Assembly (NCBI RefSeq): GCF_036345255.1
Contig: NZ_CP107783.1
Location: 9,727,001-9,791,000 of the forward strand
Source of the DNA: Streptomyces sp. NBC_00569
GTDB lineage: Bacteria > Actinomycetota > Actinomycetes > Streptomycetales > Streptomycetaceae
Reading direction: 5' to 3'
DNA length: 64,000 bases
Shown here piece after piece: positions 33,620 to 41,936 of the stretch. The stretch's first letter is position 1, and each line of letters opens with the position of its first letter. Under the pieces are notes generated by a model. The model was given only the letters and a program-made list of their open reading frames with translations. It was not told the origin of the DNA and did no database searches. Made by a program: the position numbers and the translations under genes.

Positions 33620-36121
33620 ATGTCTGTCTTCAGTCGCACCAACCTCGCCAAGGCGGCGCTCGGGCCGCTGGCCGCGGTCGTACTCATCCTCGTACTGAAC
33701 GCGGGGCTCATCCCGCCCTACCAGGCGTACTCCGTGGGGCTCGCCGCCGTGTACACGGTCCTTGTCCTCTCGGTCGGGCTGCTCGCTGGGTGGGCCGGGA
33801 TCTGGTCGATCGCCCATCCCGCGTTCTTCGCCCTGGGCGCCTACTTCGCCGCGTACGGCAGCACGCACGGCTGGTCCCTGGAGTCCGTGGTGCTCGGAGC
33901 CGCCGGGTGCGCCGCGGTGTTCGGGGCGTTCCTGGGCGGCGCGGGCGCTCGGTTCTCGATGCTGTACGTGGCCCTGCTCACGCTCGCGTTCACCATGGTG
34001 TCGCTGGAGGTGATGGGACAGTGGGCCGACGTGACCGGCGGCGACCAGGGCATTCCGATGGAGAAGCTGGACAGCGCCCTGGGTCTCGGCACGCTGGCCA
34101 GCGCCGGTTCGCAGGCGCAGTACATCGCAGTGGGGGTGGCAGGGGTCGCGCTCGCGGTGGCCGCACTGGCCCGGCCCAGCGCCCTTCGGATGCGGCTCGT
34201 CGCCGCCAAGTCCCACCCGATGGCGGCCCGTTCCATCGGCATCGCGCCGGAGGCCCAGTCGGCGCTGGCCTTCGCCGTCAGCGCCGTGTTCGCCGCGGTG
34301 GCGGGCGTCCTGCTGGCCCTGGTCGTCGGATTCGTCAGCCCGGACCCCTTCTCGCTGGCCCTCGCGATCTCACTGATCGCCGCGTGTGTGCTGGGCGGCC
34401 CGGGCACCCTGCTGGGCGCGGTCGTCGGCGGCGCCTACCTGACCTGGGCGCCGACGGCCGCGGAGAGCACCGGGGTACCGCAGCCGATCCTCCAGGGAGT
34501 CGTGCTCATCGCCGCACTGCTGTTCCTTCCGGGCGGAGTGGTGCTCTTCCTCGGGCGAACGGCACGCCGCCTCGTGCGCAAGCCGGCCCCGCACGGCCCG
34601 ACCACCGTAGAGCTGCCGGAAGGGCCCCCGCAGCCGGTGCCCGCCCCCGCAGCCACCGCTCCCGAACTGCTGCGGCTCGACGAGGTGACCGTTTTCTTCG
34701 GCGGACTCAAGGCACTCGAAGGCGCCTCGGTGTCGGTACGGGCGGGCGAGACGCTCGCGATCATCGGTCCCAACGGCGCGGGCAAGACGACACTGCTGAA
34801 CGTCCTGTCGGGGCTCGTCGGCGGCGGACGGGTGGTGGGCAGTGCCCGGTACGGCGGCAGGCCCCTGCTCAAGTCCCGGGCCACCGCCCGCCGTCGGCTC
34901 GGCATCGGGCGCACCTTCCAGCACGCCGAGACGTTCCCCGAACTCACGGTCCTGGAGAACGTGCTCTGTACCCATCGCCGGGTCACCGCGCGGCACCGGG
35001 CCAGAGCCGCGGAGCTGCTGGACCGTGTCGGCCTCGCACATGTCGCCGACCGCTACCCGGCCGAGTTGCCGTTCGGTCTGCACAAGCGCCTCGACCTCGC
35101 CAGGGCACTGGCCGAGGACCCCGAGCTGCTCATCCTGGACGAGCCGTTCGGTGGCCTCGACGCCACCGAACGCACCGTGCTGGCCCGGCAGATCGTGCGG
35201 CAGCAGGAGCGCGGCACTGCCGTCGTGATCATTGACCATGTCCTCGACGACTTGTTCTCCGTAGCCCACCGGGTGGTCGCCTTCGACTTCGGCCGGCCGA
35301 TCGGGGAGGGCGAGCCCGGCAAGATCCTCGACGATCCCCGGGTGCGCTCGTCCTACCTGGGCGAGGGCGGCGCCCACGACGAACTGCCGCCCAGAGACGG
35401 CACCGAGCGCGCCGCCGTGCGGCTCGACGCCGTGGACCACGCCTACAGCGGCGTGACCGCTCTGCACGGAGTCGACCTCACCATCGGCCGGGGCAGCGTG
35501 GTCGGGGTCGTCGGTGCCAACGGCGCGGGCAAGAGCACGCTGGGCCGAATCCTGCACGGCTCCCTCCCGCCCACCCACGGCCGGCGCACCACCGAACCGG
35601 GCTTGCGGACCGCGCTGGTGCCCGAGGGCCGCGCCCTGTTCAAGACGCTCTCCCTGCGCGAGAACCTGGAGGTTGCCGGGTACGCAGCGGGCATCAAGGG
35701 AGCCGACCTGCGGGCCCGGCTCGCGGAGACCGCCGAGTGGCTGCCGCCGCGGCTGCGCGAGCGGATGGGCATACCCGCCGGCGGACTGTCCGGCGGTGAG
35801 CAGCAGGTCCTGGCCATCGCGCGAGCCTTGATGGCGAGCCCCGACCTGCTGATCGTCGACGAGCCGGCGCTCGGCTTGTCCCCAGCCATGGTCGACGAGG
35901 TGTACGCCCGCATCGGCCGCCTCGCCCACGAGGGCATGACGGTCGTCCTCCTCGAACAGTCGCTGGGCCGCGCCGCGTCCGCCTGCCACGAGGTGGTCGT
36001 GCTCCATGAGGGCGCCGTCGCCGTCTGCGGCGAACCCGGCGACCCGGAGTTCGTCACCCGCGCCGAACGGGCCTACTTCGACGGGCCGGACGACCTTCCC
36101 GCTGCGGTGGCGCAGAGCTGA
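33620..36121 (+). CDS. LivM-LivG-LivF fusion: permease with two ATPase domains
   Basis: An 833-residue protein in which three usually separate subunits are joined. Residues about 10-315 form a LivM permease (LLAGWAGIWSIAHPAFFALGA region). Residues about 350-585 are a LivG-type ATPase with Walker A GPNGAGKTT (about 383), LPFGLHKRLDLARAL in place of LSGGQ, and Walker B LLILDEPFGGLDA. Residues about 592-830 are a LivF-type ATPase with Walker A GANGAGKST (about 632), signature LSGGEQQVLAIARAL and Walker B LLIVDEPALGLSP. LivM-LivG fusions are common; the three-way fusion with LivF is rarer. It would pair with LivH and the lipoprotein encoded at 62470. Confidence 0.9.
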   Translation: MSVFSRTNLAKAALGPLAAVVLILVLNAGLIPPYQAYSVGLAAVYTVLVLSVGLLAGWAGIWSIAHPAFFALGAYFAAYGSTHGWSLESVVLGAAGCAAVFGAFLGGAGARFSMLYVALLTLAFTMVSLEVMGQWADVTGGDQGIPMEKLDSALGLGTLASAGSQAQYIAVGVAGVALAVAALARPSALRMRLVAAKSHPMAARSIGIAPEAQSALAFAVSAVFAAVAGVLLALVVGFVSPDPFSLALAISLIAACVLGGPGTLLGAVVGGAYLTWAPTAAESTGVPQPILQGVVLIAALLFLPGGVVLFLGRTARRLVRKPAPHGPTTVELPEGPPQPVPAPAATAPELLRLDEVTVFFGGLKALEGASVSVRAGETLAIIGPNGAGKTTLLNVLSGLVGGGRVVGSARYGGRPLLKSRATARRRLGIGRTFQHAETFPELTVLENVLCTHRRVTARHRARAAELLDRVGLAHVADRYPAELPFGLHKRLDLARALAEDPELLILDEPFGGLDATERTVLARQIVRQQERGTAVVIIDHVLDDLFSVAHRVVAFDFGRPIGEGEPGKILDDPRVRSSYLGEGGAHDELPPRDGTERAAVRLDAVDHAYSGVTALHGVDLTIGRGSVVGVVGANGAGKSTLGRILHGSLPPTHGRRTTEPGLRTALVPEGRALFKTLSLRENLEVAGYAAGIKGADLRARLAETAEWLPPRLRERMGIPAGGLSGGEQQVLAIARALMASPDLLIVDEPALGLSPAMVDEVYARIGRLAHEGMTVVLLEQSLGRAASACHEVVVLHEGAVAVCGEPGDPEFVTRAERAYFDGPDDLPAAVAQS

Positions 36122-36125
36122 GCCG

Positions 36126-36162
36126 GGCGCGGTCGGGAACGCGCGTCGTTGCCGACCGCGCC
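36126..36162. terminator. Hairpin between convergent genes
   Basis: An 11-bp inverted repeat (GGCGCGGTCGG / CCGACCGCGCC) with a 15-base loop, just after the ABC fusion gene and before the end of the minus-strand gene at 36207. Confidence 0.5.
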
Positions 36163-36206
36163 GGCGCGCAGGCACTTCGCCGCGCGCGCTGGAGCAGGGG
36201 AGGAGG

Positions 36207-36500
36207 TCAGCCGATATCCGGCCCGGACCGGACGATGTGGGCCTGGATGTGGCCCTCGTGCAGCCACCCCGACGATGCCGCGAACGCGAGCATCTTCTCG
36301 AATGCTGCTGTCCATTCGCTGGTCCCGGGGCCTGATGCGCGAATCCAGTCGCAGCGCACGAAGGCCGAGCCGTCAGCGAGACGGCCGAACTGCCCGGCTC
36401 GTTCGGTGAGCGTCTGCGGGTCGTCGGTCACCACGCTGAACCTGGTCAGGTCGTGGGGTTCGGCGAGCCGGACATCGTTGTGACGCGCATCGACATACAT
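36207..36500 (-). CDS. Small hypothetical protein in the flavin reductase operon
   Basis: A 97-residue protein without signal peptide or membrane helix: MYVDARHNDVRLAEPHDLTR, then VRCDWIRASGPGTSEW and ASSGWLHEGHIQAHIV. No family was recognised. It starts 2 bases after the flavin reductase stop codon, so it is translated with it. The length and conserved-looking Trp/His pattern would fit a small accessory protein of the flavin-dependent monooxygenase system, but this is only inferred from position. Confidence 0.55.
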   Translation of the reverse strand: MYVDARHNDVRLAEPHDLTRFSVVTDDPQTLTERAGQFGRLADGSAFVRCDWIRASGPGTSEWTAAFEKMLAFAASSGWLHEGHIQAHIVRSGPDIG

Positions 36501-36501
36501 G

Positions 36502-37035
36502 TCAACTCCTTGCCAGGGACCGGAAGGTGCTGGCGTGAAAGACCACCGGGGCAACCGCGGCGTGCGGTGCGAGCCGGTCGACCTCGAGGAGCGCGATGAC
36601 ATGATCCCCTGCGGGGACCTCCTGGACGATCCGGCACTCCAGCCACAGCGCCGCGCCCACCACGAACACCGAGCCCGGCGGCTCGGCCACCCAGCCCACG
36701 GACGCGAACCGGTCGGAGGTCTTCGACGCAAGGGCGCGCGCCACGGGCCCCTGGTCTTCCGCGAGCACGCTGACACCCAGGCACGCGGCCCTTCGCAGGA
36801 CCGGCCAGGTGGTGGAGGTGCGGGCGACACACAACGAGACCAGCGGTGGTTCCAGCGAAACGGACGTGAACGAGCTGGCCGCGATGCCGGTGGGCAGGCC
36901 GTCCACGAGGCCGCAGACCGCCGTGACGCCGGACGGGAAGCGCCCATAGGCGCCTCGCAGTACATCCGCGGTCAGGTCCCCGTTGTCGACGAATGTCTCC
37001 GCGGTGCCCGTGCTTCCGATAGCTGCCTCGCCCAC
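36502..37035 (-). CDS. Flavin reductase family protein
   Basis: A 177-residue FMN-binding split-barrel flavin reductase (HpaC/DIM6 family). Typical segments are GRFPSGVTAVCGLVDGLPTG, then IAASSFTSVSLEPPLVSLCV and LGVSVLAEDQG. It should supply reduced FMN or FAD to a two-component monooxygenase; the divergently encoded LLM-class flavoprotein at 37707 is the obvious partner. GTG 37035 is chosen because GGGAGGGG lies about 8 bases upstream. Box C lies between the divergent units. Confidence 0.88.
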   Translation of the reverse strand: MGEAAIGSTGTAETFVDNGDLTADVLRGAYGRFPSGVTAVCGLVDGLPTGIAASSFTSVSLEPPLVSLCVARTSTTWPVLRRAACLGVSVLAEDQGPVARALASKTSDRFASVGWVAEPPGSVFVVGAALWLECRIVQEVPAGDHVIALLEVDRLAPHAAVAPVVFHASTFRSLARS

Positions 37036-37182
37036 AGTCAACCCCTCCCGAACCTAATTCATTTTATGTGAGCGTACCCATCGCGGCCCTGGGTGGGGAA
37101 GAGTGGTGCCGGCCCGGAATTCACTGGGGTACGCCCATTGACCCTCGGTCACCGGCGGCCTAGATTCACGTTCGATCTAGCC

Positions 37183-37197
37183 GAACTAAACTCAGTT
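37183..37197. promoter_or_regulatory. Regulon box C, between divergent units
   Basis: On the minus strand AACTGAGTTTAGTTC, one mismatch from consensus AACTGARYTSARTTC. It lies 40 bases before the NTF2-like start and 148 bases before the divergent flavin reductase start. Confidence 0.72.
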
Positions 37198-37236
37198 AGG
37201 TATCTTGTGGAACAAGAGGGACTGCGGCAGGCGAAC

Positions 37237-37644
37237 ATGGCGATCGCCGAGCGCTATCTTCAGGCGATCAATGACTGGGACTTCGACGTGAAGCGCGAAC
37301 TGCTCGCGCCCGACGTGGTCTTCGAGATGCGGTGGGCCCCGGAAGGGTTTCCGCGGCGCATAGACGGTGTGGAGGCAGTGATGGAATTCCTCGCCCCGCT
37401 GCCCGAGTCCATCGCCACCGAGGGTCTCCACGACATCCGTATCGAGACCCTGCACTCCGATCCGGGCCAGGTCGTCACCTTCTACAAGAGCGACATGACC
37501 ATGGTGCGACCCGTCGAGTACAAGAACGAGTACGTCACCTGCTTCACCATCCGGGACGCAAGGATCGTCCACTTCGTGGAGCACTACGACCCGATCCCGC
37601 TGGTCGTCGCATTCGGCGGCAGCGTGACGCCGCCCTCGCTCTGA
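37237..37644 (+). CDS. NTF2-fold protein (SnoaL/limonene epoxide hydrolase-like)
   Basis: A 135-residue cone-fold protein located before a limonene-monooxygenase-like gene. By eye, VTFYKSDMTM (Lys84, Asp86) and FVEHYDP (Glu115, Asp118) fall where limonene-1,2-epoxide hydrolase has Arg99-x-Asp101 and Asp132, so a changed catalytic triad is possible. It could equally be an isomerase or a non-catalytic member. ATG 37237 is used because GGCAGG precedes it and the fold begins there; an in-frame GTG at 37207 is the alternative. Box C lies 40 bases upstream. Confidence 0.7.
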   Translation: MAIAERYLQAINDWDFDVKRELLAPDVVFEMRWAPEGFPRRIDGVEAVMEFLAPLPESIATEGLHDIRIETLHSDPGQVVTFYKSDMTMVRPVEYKNEYVTCFTIRDARIVHFVEHYDPIPLVVAFGGSVTPPSL

Positions 37645-37706
37645 CGCGCACGCTCCGGCGTTTGCACCCTGCCCACGAACGCTCACCCCTGAGAGGGGCA
37701 ACGACC

Positions 37707-38888
37707 ATGTCCGTATCCCACTACCCGGCCGACTTCGGCGTCTTCATGGCTCCCTTCCACAAGATCGGCGTCAGCCCCACCGTTCTCTTCGAGCGGGATC
37801 TGGCCGTCATCGAGCTGGCCGATCGCCTCGGCTTCCAGGAGGCATGGCTGGGGGAGCACCACTCCGGGGGGCATGAGCCGATCGGGGCCCCCGAACTGAT
37901 GCTCGCCGCGGTCGCGCGCACCACGCGCACCATCAAGCTCGGTACGGCAGTGAACTCGCTGCCGTACCACAACCCGTTTCTGCTGGCCGAGCGCCTGGTG
38001 ATGCTCGATCACCTCACCCACGGACGCGCGATCATGGGCTTCGGCCCCGGGCAGTTGGTATCCGACGCGTACATGCTCGGCATCGACCCGTCCACCCAGC
38101 GGGACCGGATGCTCGAGGCCGCCGAGGTGGTCATGCGGCTCCTGCGCGGTGAGACCGTCACGCAGAAGAGCGACTGGTTCGACCTGCACGAGGCGAAGCT
38201 GCAATTGCGTCCCTACACCGTCCCCGAACTGGACGTGGTCGTCGCGGCGGTCACCTCACCGTCGGGCCCGGTGACAGCCGGCAGGCTCGGCATCGGCATG
38301 ATCAACCTCTCCGCGAGCTCACCGGCGGCCTTCAAGGCACTCCGCACGCACTGGGGCATCGCGGAACGGGAAGCCGCGAGCCATGGCCGGACCGTCGATC
38401 GCAGGAATTGGCGTCTGTCCGCCATCACCCACATCGCCGAGACCGAGGAGCAGGCCCGCGCGGACTGCCGCCACGGCTTCGAAGAGATCTGGAACTACCT
38501 CTCCCACATATCGCCGCTCCCTGCTTCGGACAAGCCCGACGTCGACGGAATGATCGGCGACGCGATCGAGTCCGGGTCGGTGCTGATCGGGACCCCGGAC
38601 ACCGCGATCGAACTCATCAGGAAGCTGGCCGACCAGACCGGCGGCTTCGGCAGCTTCGTGATGACGCTGACCGACTTCACCACTTTCGACAGGCAGAAGC
38701 GCGCGGTCGAACTCTTCGCCGAGTACGTCATCCCTGAATTCAGGGGGCAGTTGCAGTCCGTGCGTGAGCACAACGCCTGGGTGCGTGACAACGAATGGAA
38801 GACCGAGACCATGGCGGCGATCAACGCGGCCTCCCAGAAGTACGCCCGGCAGACGGCCGCGGCCCAGCAGGCGTCCGAGGCCCGCTGA
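37707..38888 (+). CDS. LLM-class flavin-dependent monooxygenase (limonene monooxygenase-like)
   Basis: A 393-residue luciferase-like TIM-barrel monooxygenase. The N-terminal region DFGVFMAPFHKIGVSPTVLF, then LGFQEAWLGEHHSGGHEPIG, APELMLAAVARTT and TIKLGTAVNSLPYHNPFLLA, has the arrangement I recall for Rhodococcus limonene 1,2-monooxygenase (LimB). Such enzymes use reduced flavin from a separate reductase for epoxidation or Baeyer-Villiger oxidation. The flavin reductase encoded divergently at 36502 fits. The gene lies 62 bases after the NTF2-like gene; GAGAGGGGC precedes ATG 37707. Confidence 0.83.
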   Translation: MSVSHYPADFGVFMAPFHKIGVSPTVLFERDLAVIELADRLGFQEAWLGEHHSGGHEPIGAPELMLAAVARTTRTIKLGTAVNSLPYHNPFLLAERLVMLDHLTHGRAIMGFGPGQLVSDAYMLGIDPSTQRDRMLEAAEVVMRLLRGETVTQKSDWFDLHEAKLQLRPYTVPELDVVVAAVTSPSGPVTAGRLGIGMINLSASSPAAFKALRTHWGIAEREAASHGRTVDRRNWRLSAITHIAETEEQARADCRHGFEEIWNYLSHISPLPASDKPDVDGMIGDAIESGSVLIGTPDTAIELIRKLADQTGGFGSFVMTLTDFTTFDRQKRAVELFAEYVIPEFRGQLQSVREHNAWVRDNEWKTETMAAINAASQKYARQTAAAQQASEAR

Positions 38889-38960
38889 CCGGCCCGGTCC
38901 CGGGTGGTGGGTGCCGGCGCACTGCGCCGGACAGTCGATTCGTTGGCCGGAGGAGCTGGC

Positions 38961-40301
38961 ATGCACAAAGAAGACGTCGACCTGCTGATCATCGGGGCGG
39001 GGATGGCGGGGCTGACCGCGGGTGCCCGTGCCGTCCGCGACGGCCTGTCCGTGGTGATCGTCGAGATCGGCGAGGACGTCGGCGGTTCGGCGCGCTTCGC
39101 CGGCTATGCGTGGACCGCTCCGAGCCACGACGTCATGGAGCAGCACAACCCGAGCGGGGACAGCGCGCTCAAGCGCGCCCTGGTGGACCGCTTCGACGAC
39201 GGCATCTCATGGATCCGCTCCCTCGGCGTGGAGGCCAAGGACGCACAACGCGTCCTCAGCTTCGGCCGCGGGCACCAGTTCGACACCAACCACTACGTCG
39301 ACACCTGCCGGCGCCTGATCGTCGAAGGTGATGGCGAACTTCTGCTGGAGACCGACGCAGAGGGGCTGGTGGTCGAGGACGGTGTCGTCGCCGGAGCGGA
39401 TCTGCGGACGGCGGACGGCACGCGCAGGCGGGTCAGGGCGCGCGCCACGCTCCTCGTGACCGGCGGTTTCCAGGGTGACCTCGCCCTCCGCGCCGCCCAT
39501 GTGCACCCCGCGGCCGATCGCATGCAGCTCCGCTCCAACCCCCATAGCCGCGGCGGCGGTTACCGTCTCGCCACGCGCGCCGGAGCCGCCGCCGGCCACG
39601 ACAACGCCGGCTTCTACGGGCACCTGATCCCCAGCGGGATCCCCTTCGCCGACCCGGCCGACTTCGTCGACATGTCGCTCTACTACAGCGAGCACGCACT
39701 GCTCCTCAATCTGCGGGGCGACCGGTTCGTCGACGAGACGCTGGGCGATCACCTCACCGCGATGGCGCTCCTGGAGCAGCCTGAAGGCCGCGGTCTGCTC
39801 ATCGCGGACGCCCGGGTCTTCCGCGACTGGATCGTCGGCTCCTATGTCGAAGGCGCCGTCGCCGTCGATAAGTACGCGCTGGCGAGCAAGCGGGGCGGTC
39901 GCGTCGGGCTCGCCGAGGACCTCGACGAACTGGCTTTCCTGCCGGAGGAATGGGGCTACGACGCCGATACCGTCCGCACCGCCGTCCGGCAGTTCAACGA
40001 GCACGCCGCGGCGGGCAAGGACCCGGTCCCCGGCCGGGAGCTGGACCACCTGCCGCTGGACGAACCGCCGTACTACGTCATCGAGACGGTCCCGGCCATC
40101 ACGTTCCCGTTCCACGGCCTGCGCATCGACGACCGGGCCCGTGTCCTGGGCGAGGACGGCCGCCCCATCGGTGGGCTCCTGGCAGCCGGATCGGACACCG
40201 GCGGCCTCTGGCACCGCGCCTACGCGGGCGGCATCGCCTCGGCCCTTGTCTTCGGACTGACCGCCGCGGACACCGCCCGCGCGGCGACCTACCACTCGTG
40301 A
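38961..40301 (+). CDS. FAD-dependent dehydrogenase (ketosteroid-dehydrogenase/fumarate-reductase-like)
   Basis: A 446-residue flavoprotein with the dinucleotide motif LLIIGAGMAGLTAGARA (about residues 8-24), the loop VGGSARFAGYAWT, a capping domain, and the terminal FAD segment GGLLAAGSDTGGLWHRAYAGG. The superfamily includes 3-ketosteroid delta-1-dehydrogenase, 3-ketosteroid-4-ene reductases and fumarate reductases, which introduce or remove double bonds next to carbonyls. The actual reaction is unknown. GGAGGAGC precedes ATG 38961. It lies in one run with the LLM monooxygenase and aldehyde dehydrogenase genes. Confidence 0.83.
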   Translation: MHKEDVDLLIIGAGMAGLTAGARAVRDGLSVVIVEIGEDVGGSARFAGYAWTAPSHDVMEQHNPSGDSALKRALVDRFDDGISWIRSLGVEAKDAQRVLSFGRGHQFDTNHYVDTCRRLIVEGDGELLLETDAEGLVVEDGVVAGADLRTADGTRRRVRARATLLVTGGFQGDLALRAAHVHPAADRMQLRSNPHSRGGGYRLATRAGAAAGHDNAGFYGHLIPSGIPFADPADFVDMSLYYSEHALLLNLRGDRFVDETLGDHLTAMALLEQPEGRGLLIADARVFRDWIVGSYVEGAVAVDKYALASKRGGRVGLAEDLDELAFLPEEWGYDADTVRTAVRQFNEHAAAGKDPVPGRELDHLPLDEPPYYVIETVPAITFPFHGLRIDDRARVLGEDGRPIGGLLAAGSDTGGLWHRAYAGGIASALVFGLTAADTARAATYHS

Positions 40302-40333
40302 CCGGACACAGACGTGCAAGCGCAGGAGGCAGC

Positions 40334-41890
40334 ATGAAAGCCATCGATCACAAGGCCTTCTTCATCAACGGAGCCTGGCGAGCGGCCGACGGCACGGACC
40401 GTTTCGACGTGATCTCCCCGAGGTCGGAGCAGCGCATCGGCAGTGTCCCGGCCGCCTCGAAGGCGGACATCGACGCCGCGGTGGCCGCGGCCCGGCACGC
40501 GTTCGACGCAGGGGAGTGGCCCCGGCTCACCCCGGCGGAGCGTGCGGACTATCTCTCTCGCCTCGCGGACGGGATCGAGCGGCGACGGAACGAACTCGCC
40601 GAGCTGATCACCGAGGAGCTCGGCTGCACGCTGTTCCTCTCGCAGATCTACCAGACGGTGTCGCCTGTCATGAGCTTCAACTACGCCGCCGAGATCGGCC
40701 GGTGCCTGCAGACGGCCGAGGTGCGCGTCAGCGATCTGTCGCGGCTCGGGGGCGAGTCGGCGGGCGGCGGCATCATCCCCATGGCCGGGTCCAGCCTGGT
40801 CGTCAAGGAACCCGTCGGGGTGGTCGCCAGCTTCCCGGCGTACAACTTCGCGCTTCCTGCGATCGGTCAGAAGGCCGGACCGGCGCTGATCGCGGGCTGC
40901 ACCGTCGTCGTCAAGGTCACCGAACCCAACCCCCTGGCCCTCTTCGTCGTCGGTGAGATCTGCGAGGAGATCGGTCTTCCGCCCGGCGTCCTCAACATCG
41001 TCGCCGCGCGGGCACCGGAGTCGGACTACCTGGTGCGCCACCCCGGTGTGGACATGGTCAGCTTCACCGGCTCGGTCGAGGTGGGTGCGAGGATCGCGGC
41101 GGCCTGTGGAGAACTCATCCGGCCGTGCGTCCTTGAACTCGGTGGCAAGTCCGCGGCCATCGTCCTGGAGGACGCGAAGCTGGAGGACGTCGTTCCGGTC
41201 CTGGTGGGGGCCAGCGTCGGCACCAACGCCGGCCAGAGCTGCGTCGCCCAGACCCGGCTCCTCGTACCCGAGTCGCAGTACCGCGCCTATGCCGAGGCCC
41301 TGGCCGACGGATTCGCCTCGCTCAAGGTCGGCGACCCCATGGACGCCGACACGGCGGTCGGTCCGCTGGTCACCTCGCGTCAGCGTGAACGCGTCGAGTA
41401 CTACGTGGATGTGGCGCGCAAGGAGGGCGCGACGATCGCCCACGGCGGCCGCCGGCCCACGCACCTGAGCCGTGGGTGGTACTACGAGCCGACCCTCGTA
41501 TCCGACGCGCACAACGGGATGAGGGTGTCGCGGGAGGAGATCTTCGGACCCGTCGCCTCGCTCATTCCGCACCGCGGCGAGGACGACGCCGTGCGGATCG
41601 CCAACGACAGTGAACTGGGCCTGGCCGGTTCCGTGTTCACCGCGGACACGGCGCATGGCTTCGAGGTCGCCCGGCGCGTGCGCACCGGCACGTTCTCGGT
41701 CAACACCTTCGCGGCAGATCTGGGCTCCGCGTTCGGCGGGTTCAAGAAGTCGGGCCTGGGACGCGAGCACGGCCCGGACGCCGTACAGGAGTACCTGGCG
41801 ACGAAGACGATCTCGATCGACCCGAGCCGACAGCTTCCGGAGTCGGTCACCAGGAACGTCCCCCGCGGAACCGGCCCCGGGGCTCGCTGA
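40334..41890 (+). CDS. NAD(P)-dependent aldehyde dehydrogenase
   Basis: A 518-residue aldehyde dehydrogenase. The catalytic Cys is in NAGQSCVAQT and the general-base Glu in LELGGKSAA; the cofactor loop is FTGSVEVG. The usual PWNFP motif is changed to FPAYNFAL, keeping the oxyanion Asn. It should oxidise an aldehyde intermediate to a carboxylic acid. AGGAGGC precedes ATG 40334, 32 bases after the upstream gene. Confidence 0.92.
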   Translation: MKAIDHKAFFINGAWRAADGTDRFDVISPRSEQRIGSVPAASKADIDAAVAAARHAFDAGEWPRLTPAERADYLSRLADGIERRRNELAELITEELGCTLFLSQIYQTVSPVMSFNYAAEIGRCLQTAEVRVSDLSRLGGESAGGGIIPMAGSSLVVKEPVGVVASFPAYNFALPAIGQKAGPALIAGCTVVVKVTEPNPLALFVVGEICEEIGLPPGVLNIVAARAPESDYLVRHPGVDMVSFTGSVEVGARIAAACGELIRPCVLELGGKSAAIVLEDAKLEDVVPVLVGASVGTNAGQSCVAQTRLLVPESQYRAYAEALADGFASLKVGDPMDADTAVGPLVTSRQRERVEYYVDVARKEGATIAHGGRRPTHLSRGWYYEPTLVSDAHNGMRVSREEIFGPVASLIPHRGEDDAVRIANDSELGLAGSVFTADTAHGFEVARRVRTGTFSVNTFAADLGSAFGGFKKSGLGREHGPDAVQEYLATKTISIDPSRQLPESVTRNVPRGTGPGAR

Positions 41891-41936
41891 CCGCCTGCCA
41901 AATCCCCTCTCGCCACCCGAGCACGATGGAGTTCCG

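Noticed and set aside
37051..37068. AACCTAATTCATTTTATG as an eighth regulon box
   Set aside because: It matches the consensus at only about half of the positions; it could be a half-site or simply an AT-rich promoter.
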